Shown here: positions 57,193 through 64,000 of the stretch, piece by piece | How positions within the stretch are numbered: the first letter of the stretch is position 1 | Layout: every line of letters begins with the position of its first letter | From: Legionella geestiana | GTDB taxonomy: Bacteria; Pseudomonadota; Gammaproteobacteria; Legionellales; Legionellaceae | DNA: 64,000 nucleotides | Assembly (NCBI RefSeq): GCF_004571195.1 | Contig: NZ_CP038271.1 | Span: 1,354,001-1,418,000 of the forward strand | Direction: 5' to 3' | Position numbers and translations under genes: made by a program | The notes under the pieces: generated by a model | Database searches by the model: none | The model's input: only the letters and a program-made list of their open reading frames with translations | What the model was told of the DNA's origin: nothing

Positions 57193-58869
57193 ATGAGCAA
57201 AGCATTTAATTCGTTTGAGGATGTTCAGGCTTGTCTTAACGGTTACCGGCTTGCCGATATTACCCTAACGCTGGCTGATTCAAATATCAGCGAGTTTGTC
57301 ACGCCCGAGACAATGGCCCAAGTACTGGAGGTACTTCCGGCAAACCGTATTAATGCATTTTTCTCTAAGGTCATACCAGATTTCAGATTGTCAAAAGAAG
57401 CTTTGTTTAGCCTGTTGCGGCCGTTGCCATTGGAGAAGAAATGGCAGTTTTTCTGCTCTTTTGCGCCTCGCCTCGAAGAAGGTATAACGTGGGAGAACAT
57501 CGGCTTTTTGCGAGCAATGATGCCGCGGTATCAGCATTATTTGAGGGATCTAGGGCATTATCGCAGCTTTAGTATTACCAGTGCTGAAGAGGCCAGAAAC
57601 TTACTCCAGTTTTTTATTTGCGAACGGCTGCCCACGTTACCGCGCGGTGCCTACAGTAAGCTTATACATGGCGGTAATGAAGAAATCGTTCAGACATGCT
57701 TAAGCTCTCCGCAAAACGTCGCTGAACTTGTTCAAAGCGGCACCGATACTCGTGCGAAAAATGCTGCAGCCCAATTTTTGGCTGACGTGTTGCCTCATAA
57801 TTATTTTAACAATCTGTTTCAAGATGATACTCAGTTTGACCATTTCTTAAGGCTTCTTAACCATCTTGATAATCAAAATAAATGGCGAATTGCCCGGCAA
57901 TTGCTTCAACCGAATTGTTTGCCACTCCTCAATGATACCCAGCGTCGTCAAGTTGCAGCATGTCTCAGTGTCAACGGCTGCTCGAATGTGAGCCGCGAAA
58001 CAGTGGCCGCGTTGTATAATAACGGCTTACTGACAGCTGAGCAGTTTTTTAACTTTTGCCTGACGCTCTCCCGAGAAAGTTGCCGGCTCCATTCCATGGA
58101 TGCACTTCCTGATAATCTTACCAATTATGAGAATGACTATATCTTTATCGGTAGTCACTATCCTTTAACGCTGTATTACATCCATCCAGGTGGGGTGCCG
58201 ACCGAGGTAAAAATTCATGATATCTATTCGCTTGAAAAAAATATACGTAGAATCAGAGGAGACGGCACTCTTACGGCTTACCAGATTAGCAACCTCATTA
58301 CCTCAAATGGAGGCCATACTCCACCTGACGATATCGATCAAATAATAGTAACGCTCTGTCCAGAGAAACTCACAGCGCTTTTTAATCACGCAAACGAATG
58401 GTTAAATCGGGTTCGTCCATCGCGGGAAGCAATGAAACGTTATCAACGTTACCAGGAAAGGTTGTATGCAATAGTGTTTGCCGCAGGAGAGATTATACAC
58501 ACTTTTACTCCGCGTAATTCTAAGGATCCTGCCTTCTGCTGCCTCTTTATATGTTGCTCTCCGCTTATGCTCATGGCGTATCTTGTCGCATTGGCAGTTG
58601 CGATTATCGGTTTGATTCCTGCGCTAATCGGGCTTTGTTTAGAAATCAAAAAAACACAGGCCGAGCAGGCTTTTATTGATAGTTGTGGTCTTAATGACCC
58701 TGAGGTTAGCGCGGATGTTATGGATGCGCGTTATCTGAATTCACAGCTATTCTGGCGGGCAGAAAGAACACAGCGTTATTGTGGTTCAATCAGTAGTGAG
58801 TCGAGGGCGGCACGTTCCAGTGATGCCTCATCAACAGATGAACAGTCATTGACTATCCCCTGCCACTGA
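57193..58869 (+). CDS. Helical protein with a C-terminal membrane hairpin, effector-like
   Basis: I recognise no family in this 558-residue protein. It is mostly helical with repeated Leu-rich helices (for example FFSKVIPDFRLSKEALFSLL), which may form a solenoid. A hydrophobic region lies at about 448-482 (CCLFICCSPLMLMAYLVALA followed by VAIIGLIPALIGLCLEI). The C-terminus is Ser-rich (SSESRAARSSDASSTDEQS). GGGG lies about 7 bases before the ATG. Flanked on both sides by copies of the same intergenic repeat. The effector role is inferred. Confidence 0.68.
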   Translation: MSKAFNSFEDVQACLNGYRLADITLTLADSNISEFVTPETMAQVLEVLPANRINAFFSKVIPDFRLSKEALFSLLRPLPLEKKWQFFCSFAPRLEEGITWENIGFLRAMMPRYQHYLRDLGHYRSFSITSAEEARNLLQFFICERLPTLPRGAYSKLIHGGNEEIVQTCLSSPQNVAELVQSGTDTRAKNAAAQFLADVLPHNYFNNLFQDDTQFDHFLRLLNHLDNQNKWRIARQLLQPNCLPLLNDTQRRQVAACLSVNGCSNVSRETVAALYNNGLLTAEQFFNFCLTLSRESCRLHSMDALPDNLTNYENDYIFIGSHYPLTLYYIHPGGVPTEVKIHDIYSLEKNIRRIRGDGTLTAYQISNLITSNGGHTPPDDIDQIIVTLCPEKLTALFNHANEWLNRVRPSREAMKRYQRYQERLYAIVFAAGEIIHTFTPRNSKDPAFCCLFICCSPLMLMAYLVALAVAIIGLIPALIGLCLEIKKTQAEQAFIDSCGLNDPEVSADVMDARYLNSQLFWRAERTQRYCGSISSESRAARSSDASSTDEQSLTIPCH

Positions 58870-58889
58870 GCCCTTGCCACGGATGCCCC

Positions 58890-58932
58890 TGCCCTGTGCC
58901 GTTTTTGGATGTTACAAAAGCGGCACAGGGCA
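58890..58932. repeat. 12-bp perfect hairpin plus dispersed repeat after the 558-residue gene
   Basis: TGCCCTGTGCCG (58890-58901) pairs perfectly with CGGCACAGGGCA (58921-58932) around a 19-nt loop. GGGCACGCAAATGAATGCAA with a following TTTAAACGTTCG, just downstream (about 58950-58982), is the third copy of the dispersed repeat. The rest of the 58870-59279 gap holds a doubtful short frame and a second, imperfect version of the hairpin near 59190-59216. Confidence 0.6.
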
Positions 58933-59186
58933 CGTGTTTCCCCGGGAACCGGGCACGCAAATGAATGCAATTTAAACGTTCGATGCACGGCCAGCTTTAC
59001 GAGGTTTTATGGATTGGGTCGTACCGCCGCCTTGAAGGGGCTCGATTCGGTCCCGAAGAGGATGGCAGCGGACGTTGGCTATTTGGGTGTGTTAAAAATC
59101 CCTTCTTTTGATACAGGCGTCGCCTCGGCAGCAACGCTCATGCGAAAAACCTGTGCTCACAATAAACGCGCTGGGCATTGTTTGGC

Positions 59187-59228
59187 GCCCTGGCCCTGAA
59201 GTGCGGCACAGGGCTGCAAATTTTTTCA
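59187..59228 (+). terminator. Imperfect hairpin with T-tract before the coiled-coil gene
   Basis: GCCCTGGCC pairs imperfectly with GGCACAGGGC, followed by TGCAAATTTTTTC. It shares the GCGGCACAGGGC arm with the hairpin 285 bp upstream. It would end transcription entering from the left. Confidence 0.45.
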
Positions 59229-59279
59229 TGGGGTGTGCTATAGTGGTTTTTGGGATGTTGTAAGCCACCGGAGAATCGC

Positions 59280-60023
59280 ATGGGATCTGTTGATTCGGAA
59301 GATGTTGTGCGGATGCGTGAGCTGTTGCGACAAACCAGCGAATTTGTTGCCTGTTTTGAGCTGGCGGAGTCTAAAATGCTCGAATGGCAGCTGGTACTTG
59401 AGGCGCGTCAGGCGGCTCAGGAAAAACTTTTTGACGAGCAGTTTCAGCAAATTTCCGAATTACTGGAAAGCCTGCGGGCAGGATTGTCGCAGATGGGGCT
59501 TGCGCGCCTGCGTATGGCCGCGGATGAGGCACTTGAGAAAGGTGAGTATTGCGTTGAATCCTTACGCCTGACTGGCGAGCGGATAACCGACAGACTGGAT
59601 GCTCATGAAGAGGCATTGGAAACACTTACCGAAGAGGCCCTGTCGCGGATTGCGCTGCAGGTGCAGGAAGGTCTTTTGCGCGTGGATAATGCATTTGCAG
59701 AGTATGATGCTCGACAGTTTGCACGGGTCGCCAGCGAAAGCTGCGAGCAGGTGGAGCGCGTGGCATTGCATGCCGTGCGCCGCAGTGAACAGCTTTTTCG
59801 TTCGTTTCAATGGCGAATCGCCGCTATCGCGCTGCTGACAACCCTTGCTACCACCCTGACCATTGGCCTTTATGTCAGTAACGAGCTGCCATGGGAGTCG
59901 CACCGGGTTGCCGTTAACGAGCGGGTGGCCGGTAAGGCGCTGCTGCAGGTGTGGCCGCAGCTCAGTGAGGCGGAAAAGAGCCGCATTCTGCAACGCGCGC
60001 AAAAGGTCGAGGATGAGGGTTAG
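59280..60023 (+). CDS. Coiled-coil protein with one membrane helix
   Basis: The ATG at 59280 follows CGGAGAA and gives 247 residues. About 1-180 is a long amphipathic, Glu/Ala/Leu-rich helix likely to form coiled coils (ESKMLEWQLVLEARQAAQEK). A membrane helix lies at about 185-205 (IAAIALLTTLATTLTIGLYV). A short 40-residue domain follows on the other side. The last base of its stop codon is directly followed by the GTG start of the methyltransferase gene, so the two are translationally coupled. Not recognised as a known family; a scaffold for the neighbour is a reasonable guess. Confidence 0.75.
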   Translation: MGSVDSEDVVRMRELLRQTSEFVACFELAESKMLEWQLVLEARQAAQEKLFDEQFQQISELLESLRAGLSQMGLARLRMAADEALEKGEYCVESLRLTGERITDRLDAHEEALETLTEEALSRIALQVQEGLLRVDNAFAEYDARQFARVASESCEQVERVALHAVRRSEQLFRSFQWRIAAIALLTTLATTLTIGLYVSNELPWESHRVAVNERVAGKALLQVWPQLSEAEKSRILQRAQKVEDEG

Positions 60024-60746
60024 GTGCGCATTCTCGCGGTCTGTCTGCTGTTAAGCCTCTTTGGCTACTCCTGCCTGACGGCATGGCGGCGTCGCCAGCT
60101 GCGGCAATGGCAGCGCGAGTGGCGCCTTGATGAACTGGCGCCGGTGTTCGATACGCTTTACGCTCCCGTTGATGGTTTTGCGCTCTCACGCGCCGCGCGT
60201 GAGGGGCGGAATGCGCCTGAGTATACCTATGGCGAGGTCTGTTTTTTACCGTTTGCTGCTCTGATGTGCAAGGCGGGTCTGACCCGGGAGTCAGTTTTCT
60301 GGGATTTGGGCTCAGGTACGGGGCGGGCGGTGCTGATTGCGGCCATGGTCTTTGAGGTGCGAAAAAGTGCGGGTGTCGAGTACTTTGCGCCCCTGCATGA
60401 GGCAGCAAAGCTGGCAGGAGAGCGACTTTCGCAAACCCCGGGTTTTGCCGCATGCGCAAATTCCCTGCATTTTGAGCATGGTAATTTTCTGGAAACTGAT
60501 TTTTACGATGCCACACATGTGTTTATTAACGCCTCGGCACTTTTTGGCGACACCTGGACGTTACTTGTAGAAAGGCTTCAGGCGCTCTGCCCTGGCACCG
60601 TGGTTGTGGTGACTTCAAAGCGTCTGCCAGCCACCTTTTTTACCCTTACGGGCACATCTGTGGTAGAAATGAGCTGGGGGAGTGTGCAGGCATTTTTGTA
60701 TCAACGCAACAATACTTCTGATAAGCAACTTGATAACATTGAATAA
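60024..60746 (+). CDS. Membrane-anchored DOT1-like class I methyltransferase, GTG start
   Basis: The 240-residue protein begins at GTG directly after the preceding stop. An N-terminal hydrophobic segment (about 3-20, ILAVCLLLSLFGYSCLTA) is followed by a basic stretch, so it is probably an inner-membrane anchor with a cytosolic domain. The catalytic part has YGEVCFLPFAALM, motif I FWDLGSGTGRAVLIAAM (about 93-109), an acidic residue in SAGVEYFAPLHEAAKLAG, and THVFINASALFGDTW, the pattern of DOT1-like lysine methyltransferases. Bacterial members often lack a known substrate. Confidence 0.8.
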   Translation: MRILAVCLLLSLFGYSCLTAWRRRQLRQWQREWRLDELAPVFDTLYAPVDGFALSRAAREGRNAPEYTYGEVCFLPFAALMCKAGLTRESVFWDLGSGTGRAVLIAAMVFEVRKSAGVEYFAPLHEAAKLAGERLSQTPGFAACANSLHFEHGNFLETDFYDATHVFINASALFGDTWTLLVERLQALCPGTVVVVTSKRLPATFFTLTGTSVVEMSWGSVQAFLYQRNNTSDKQLDNIE

Positions 60747-60839
60747 ATTATAACCTTGGCTATACTGATGAATATGAGCATGGGCGCCCTCGGTAGACAT
60801 CGCAGGGACGGGCATTCACAGCGGATGATGGGAGTGGGT

Positions 60840-61145
60840 ATGATTAAGTCGGAGCTTATGGCAAATATTGCTGCAAAGATGACACATCTTCCCGAAAAGA
60901 TGGCAAATGATGGCATCAACCATATTCTCGATGTAATGAGCGGGGCTCTGGTTGAGGGCAATCGCATTGAAATCCGCGGGTTTGGCAGTTTTTCACTGCA
61001 TTACCGGGCACCGCGTAATGCGCACAATCCGAAAACTGGCGAGAAAGTTGTGACTGAAGGCAAGCACAGCCCTCATTTCAAGCCAGGCAAGGAGTTGCGT
61101 GAGCGGGTTGATGCATCGCGCAAGAAGCATCCTATTCGGGGTTAG
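60840..61145 (+). CDS. ihfB: Integration host factor subunit beta
   Basis: IHF is a nucleoid protein that bends DNA at specific sites; beta pairs with the alpha subunit encoded elsewhere. The ATG at 60840 gives 101 residues starting [14 protein letters not shown]. The beta-arm contains [20 protein letters not shown] and HNPKTGEKV, matching IhfB better than HU. GGGAGTGG precedes the start. A perfect 8-bp hairpin lies 36 bp after the stop. Confidence 0.95.
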   Translation: MIKSELMANIAAKMTHLPEKMANDGINHILDVMSGALVEGNRIEIRGFGSFSLHYRAPRNAHNPKTGEKVVTEGKHSPHFKPGKELRERVDASRKKHPIRG

Positions 61146-61181
61146 GGCCGCGTGCAGCGTTTATCAACATTCTGGCACCTT

Positions 61182-61206
61182 GCCGGGCTGTGGCTCTTAG
61201 CCCGGC
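61182..61206. terminator. Hairpin between convergent ihfB and dcd
   Basis: GCCGGGCT / AGCCCGGC with a 9-nt loop, 36 bp past the ihfB stop and 32 bp past the dcd stop on the other strand. No T-tract; a shared weak terminator is likely. Confidence 0.5.
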
Positions 61207-61237
61207 CTGCAAATAACCTGCTGATATTGATGAAGCG

Positions 61238-61804
61238 TCAGGCTTTGGGCAGGGTCACTCCGGTTTGCCCCTGATACTTGCCTTTTCGGTCCCGGTAAGA
61301 CACCCTGCACACTTCATCTGACTCCAGAAACAACATTTGCGCAACACCTTCGCCGGCATAAATTTTAGCTGGAAGCGGTGTGGTATTGGAAAATTCGAGC
61401 GTCACATGCCCTTCCCATTCCGGCTCCAGCGGGGTCACGTTGACGATGATACCGCAGCGGGCATAGGTTGATTTGCCAAGGCAGATGGTCAGAATGTTGC
61501 GCGGAATGCGAAAAAACTCCACCGTGCGTGCGAGTGCGAAAGAGTTTGGCGGGATAATGCAGACATCCGCTTCCACATCGACAAAGCTGTTGGGGTCAAA
61601 CGCCTTGGGGTCAACAATGGCGGAATTAATGTTGGTGAATATTTTGAACTCACGCGAGCAGCGTGCATCATAGCCGTAGCTGGATACCCCGTAGGAAATG
61701 ATGGCGCCCTGCGCACTGTCGCGTACCTGATTGCGCTCAAAAGGGGAAATCATCCCCTCTTCCATGGCCATTTTTTCTATCCAGCTGTCAGATTTGATGG
61801 ACAC
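61238..61804 (-). CDS. dcd: dCTP deaminase
   Basis: Dcd converts dCTP to dUTP for thymidylate synthesis. The 188-residue protein has [19 protein letters not shown] near residue 38, [20 protein letters not shown] (about 110-129, with the catalytic Arg and Glu region) and [20 protein letters not shown], then [12 protein letters not shown]. It corresponds to the monofunctional proteobacterial type; in the bifunctional dCTP deaminase/dUTPase the length is similar, so that cannot be fully excluded. Confidence 0.95.
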   Translation of the reverse strand: MSIKSDSWIEKMAMEEGMISPFERNQVRDSAQGAIISYGVSSYGYDARCSREFKIFTNINSAIVDPKAFDPNSFVDVEADVCIIPPNSFALARTVEFFRIPRNILTICLGKSTYARCGIIVNVTPLEPEWEGHVTLEFSNTTPLPAKIYAGEGVAQMLFLESDEVCRVSYRDRKGKYQGQTGVTLPKA

Positions 61805-61815
61805 CGTAATTCTCC

Positions 61816-63435
61816 CTAAAAGAACACCCCAATCTGTGCAATCAGCGAATCCGATGATGTGCCGGTGCCAACCGTGTTGGCATTGACAAACGGAGGCGTT
61901 GACGCGCCGTTGGCAAACTGGTTCGTGTTGTAGTTAATGTCGTGACGATACTCAAGGCTTTCTACGGTATCACGCCACAACGAGATGTTGAAGACACCGG
62001 CGTAGCGTTGTCGCGGCAGATTCAATGCGAGGCTGTCTCGAGTCCACTGGTAGCCCGCGGCAAGGGAGGCGGGGCGGTCGAAGGCCACAAAGGTTTTTCC
62101 GAGCTCAAGCTGGCCTGCCTGCGGTTGTGCGCCACGCCCGCTCATGCTGAGGTCCTGCACCAGAAATGCCTTTGTCGCACCTATCCATTCAGCCGTCAGG
62201 CTGTAGCCGGAGATGTTCAGGGTGGCATGTCCGCCAATCGATGGCACCGTACGGACATTTTCACTGCCGTTTGTGGGGTTGCCAAAGCCCGCGAAGGTCG
62301 TCAGGGGCGCTGAACCGGTATTCTGCAGCCCCTGGGCATCGGCCATGGAGCCTATCATGCTGAAGCCCAGCTCACCGAGGACTTTGTCGTTATCAATAAT
62401 ATATCCGGCATTGATACCGCCCACGCCTGATTTTCCAACTTTCGTGTCACTTTTAAAGCCGTATACGGCGGCATAAGGCCCTGATGCCGTCTGAGAACGA
62501 TAGCCAAGCACAACGGGACGGGTTTTTACCCGGCCAATGAGCTGTGGCAGGGTAGAACTTACCATGGACGTTGAATAGCGGCCAAAGGGCGCATAAATCT
62601 GGCCCGCGGTAAAATAAAACGGCGTTTCGTCAAGGTCGCCGATGTTGACAAAACCGAGGTTCAGGTCAATGGAAGAGTTGTCTACCCGCTGCCCCCCAAA
62701 GAGCGGAGGCGCACTGTCAAAGGCAAAGCCGACAAACGCCTCGACCTTGTCGTTCAGTGCCGCTGCCACATCAATTTCGCTGGAGCCTAAATCCCAGTCG
62801 CCAGTGGTGGGGCCTTTGTAAGGCCGCGAGACAAAGCCGCCCGGTTCGAGCTTGCCGCTCAGCGCCACGATGGGAACCGAAGGCACCGGGTAGCCCTCTT
62901 TTTCATATGCGCGATAGAGGCGGCGGCGTTGCTGCATCAGGCGTACGTCGCGGTTGATACTGGAAATGTTAACGATATAATCCGAGCCGTCAAACGCGGG
63001 CCGGTCCCCAAGGTAGGGCGAGGTGATGACCGGGGTGCCGGCAATCCAGGTTATCACGCGGTCATCGGCAACAAGTGCAGTCGGGAAAAAGCCCAGTGAA
63101 TCGGGATGCCCTTCAGGCTGATGCACTGTAAGCGGCGCCACATGAAACGGCTCAGGTTCCACGTTGTGAAGCCGTCGCCCCTTCACTCTGACTGGCTTGT
63201 TACTGCTGTTTTGCGCGGGCACCCTCGAGGGTTTCGCCGGCGCTTTTTGTGGAGCCACTTTTTTCGGTGTGTCCGTCTGTTGGACGAGCCGCTTCTCAAG
63301 CTGGGTTAGCTGGCTTTCGAGCAGGCGGGTCTGCTGCTTTAAGAGCTGAATTTCACGTTGCAGTTCGGCGTTGCTTGCGGCAAACAACGGAGAGGAAACG
63401 GCGGCTATGGCCAACAATAAGACGGTGTGTTTCAC
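61816..63435 (-). CDS. LbtU-like (DUF3573) outer-membrane porin
   Basis: The 539-residue protein has a signal peptide ([20 protein letters not shown]), an N-terminal coiled coil ([20 protein letters not shown]) that may bind peptidoglycan or form a trimer stalk, a Pro/Lys-rich linker, and a C-terminal beta-barrel ending in the aromatic [12 protein letters not shown]. This plan is that of the LbtU/DUF3573 family of Legionella and Coxiella; LbtU is the legiobactin receptor of L. pneumophila. Paralogues exist, so siderophore uptake is not certain. It is only 11 bp upstream of dcd. Confidence 0.82.
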   Translation of the reverse strand: MKHTVLLLAIAAVSSPLFAASNAELQREIQLLKQQTRLLESQLTQLEKRLVQQTDTPKKVAPQKAPAKPSRVPAQNSSNKPVRVKGRRLHNVEPEPFHVAPLTVHQPEGHPDSLGFFPTALVADDRVITWIAGTPVITSPYLGDRPAFDGSDYIVNISSINRDVRLMQQRRRLYRAYEKEGYPVPSVPIVALSGKLEPGGFVSRPYKGPTTGDWDLGSSEIDVAAALNDKVEAFVGFAFDSAPPLFGGQRVDNSSIDLNLGFVNIGDLDETPFYFTAGQIYAPFGRYSTSMVSSTLPQLIGRVKTRPVVLGYRSQTASGPYAAVYGFKSDTKVGKSGVGGINAGYIIDNDKVLGELGFSMIGSMADAQGLQNTGSAPLTTFAGFGNPTNGSENVRTVPSIGGHATLNISGYSLTAEWIGATKAFLVQDLSMSGRGAQPQAGQLELGKTFVAFDRPASLAAGYQWTRDSLALNLPRQRYAGVFNISLWRDTVESLEYRHDINYNTNQFANGASTPPFVNANTVGTGTSSDSLIAQIGVFF

Positions 63436-63581
63436 TCGAGGCGCTCCTGATAATTCTTTTTACTTCCATTGGCGGAGAGAGCCAGAGTATAACCCGACTT
63501 ACGCATGCTGACCAGCCTTTGCGCACGCGCGCGTAAAGATGGTATGCTCGAAAACTTTTAATACAAAAGGGAGTGCCTGAC

Positions 63582-64000
63582 ATGTCAGAGTCTGACTTTT
63601 GGAGAGCGGGGTATCGCTCTACGGCGCACAACCGCAAAGCCATGCGAGGCAATGCCACTGCAGGACTGGTAACGGAGTTTGGCAATAATCCGCTGGACCC
63701 GCCAACGGTTTTGCTGTCAAAAATTCCACAGGCAGGCATCTCACTTTTTACGGCGGCTTTTGGCGATGTAAAGCCCGTTGAGCGTGTGATTCAAGGAGGG
63801 ATTGGGATGGTTTCGTGTTTGCAGATAGTCTGTGCCATTCTCATGTTTGTAATGCAAGAGTCATGCGAAAACCGGATATTCTGGGTATGCGTGCTGGCAG
63901 AGCTTCTGCGCTATATTTCTCCTGGTCTCGTTATTTTGGCAGGCCTGCCTGCAGAGCTTGCCAAAGAAAAGTCTGGAAGTGGCGACGAACATGCGCTTGA
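63582..64000 (+). CDS. Membrane protein of unknown function, 3' end outside the window
   Basis: AAAAGGGAG precedes the ATG by about 8 bases, and the frame stays open for 139 codons to the end of the window. It starts MSESDFWRAGYRSTAHNRKA. Two hydrophobic segments are visible (MVSCLQIVCAILMFVMQ at about 84-100 and IFWVCVLAELLRYISPGLVI at about 106-125). No signal peptide. I do not recognise a family from this part. Confidence 0.65.
   Translation, partial: MSESDFWRAGYRSTAHNRKAMRGNATAGLVTEFGNNPLDPPTVLLSKIPQAGISLFTAAFGDVKPVERVIQGGIGMVSCLQIVCAILMFVMQESCENRIFWVCVLAELLRYISPGLVILAGLPAELAKEKSGSGDEHAL

Noticed and set aside
58909..59199. 96-codon plus-strand frame between the hairpins
   Set aside because: It starts inside the hairpin loop, covers the dispersed repeat, has no ribosome-binding site and resembles no family.

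Overview
The window reads as a contiguous piece of a Legionella chromosome (Gammaproteobacteria, Legionellales). The main evidence is an astacin-type protease that matches the Dot/Icm substrate LegP, an LbtU/DUF3573-type outer-membrane porin, and about a dozen long orphan proteins with the look of Dot/Icm effectors: single genes, helical or ankyrin-like, low-complexity C-termini, eukaryote-like motifs. These sit between ordinary gammaproteobacterial housekeeping genes. G+C looks clearly higher than in L. pneumophila, so a high-GC member of the genus is likely; the species cannot be named from sequence alone.

Layout. 1-8.3 kb: the 3' end of mnmE, a palindromic repeat element that has cut the tail off a CE-clan protease-like gene, two membrane proteins, legP and rsmI. 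8.3-12.3 kb: the envelope operon lpoA-yraN-diaA-two BON lipoproteins, in the order seen in E. coli. 12.8-19.8 kb: the complete F1Fo ATP synthase operon atpIBEFHAGDC behind a recognisable sigma-70 promoter. 19.8-25.7 kb: a Stealth-type phosphotransferase, an orphan helical protein, uvrB and an aspartate aminotransferase. 25.7-29.8 kb: tRNA-Asn followed by an AT-rich mosaic island with a methyltransferase, a decayed YhcG nuclease, a membrane protein, a DUF2975/XRE cassette between 214-bp direct repeats, and an orphan ParD-like antitoxin with a truncated toxin. 29.8-36.1 kb: ornithine cyclodeaminase, a GNAT acetyltransferase and five uncharacterised proteins. 36.3-38.6 kb: parC, preceded by a 12-bp inverted repeat with a perfect DnaA box in its loop.

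38.6-47.1 kb is the richest effector-like block. Two tandem genes share a C-terminal module. A 981-residue protein carries a DRHxGN kinase-type catalytic loop. A convergent C-tail-anchored protein appears to have run past its own terminator into the neighbouring gene. 47.3-51.3 kb holds fumC, a 138-bp tandem repeat array, a DUF1841 protein, sodC, rpiA and a small lipoprotein. 51.4-58.9 kb holds a 1099-residue ankyrin protein, a cystathionine beta-synthase-like enzyme, an OTU-like candidate and another helical protein. 59.2-64 kb holds a coiled-coil membrane protein abutting a membrane-anchored DOT1-like methyltransferase, ihfB, dcd, the LbtU-like porin and a gene that runs off the end.

The housekeeping genes form standard operons for energy supply, lipoprotein and envelope biogenesis, and DNA topology and repair. 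The orphan genes between them probably act outside the bacterium, in the host cell. That is inferred from family, length and composition; translocation cannot be shown from sequence.
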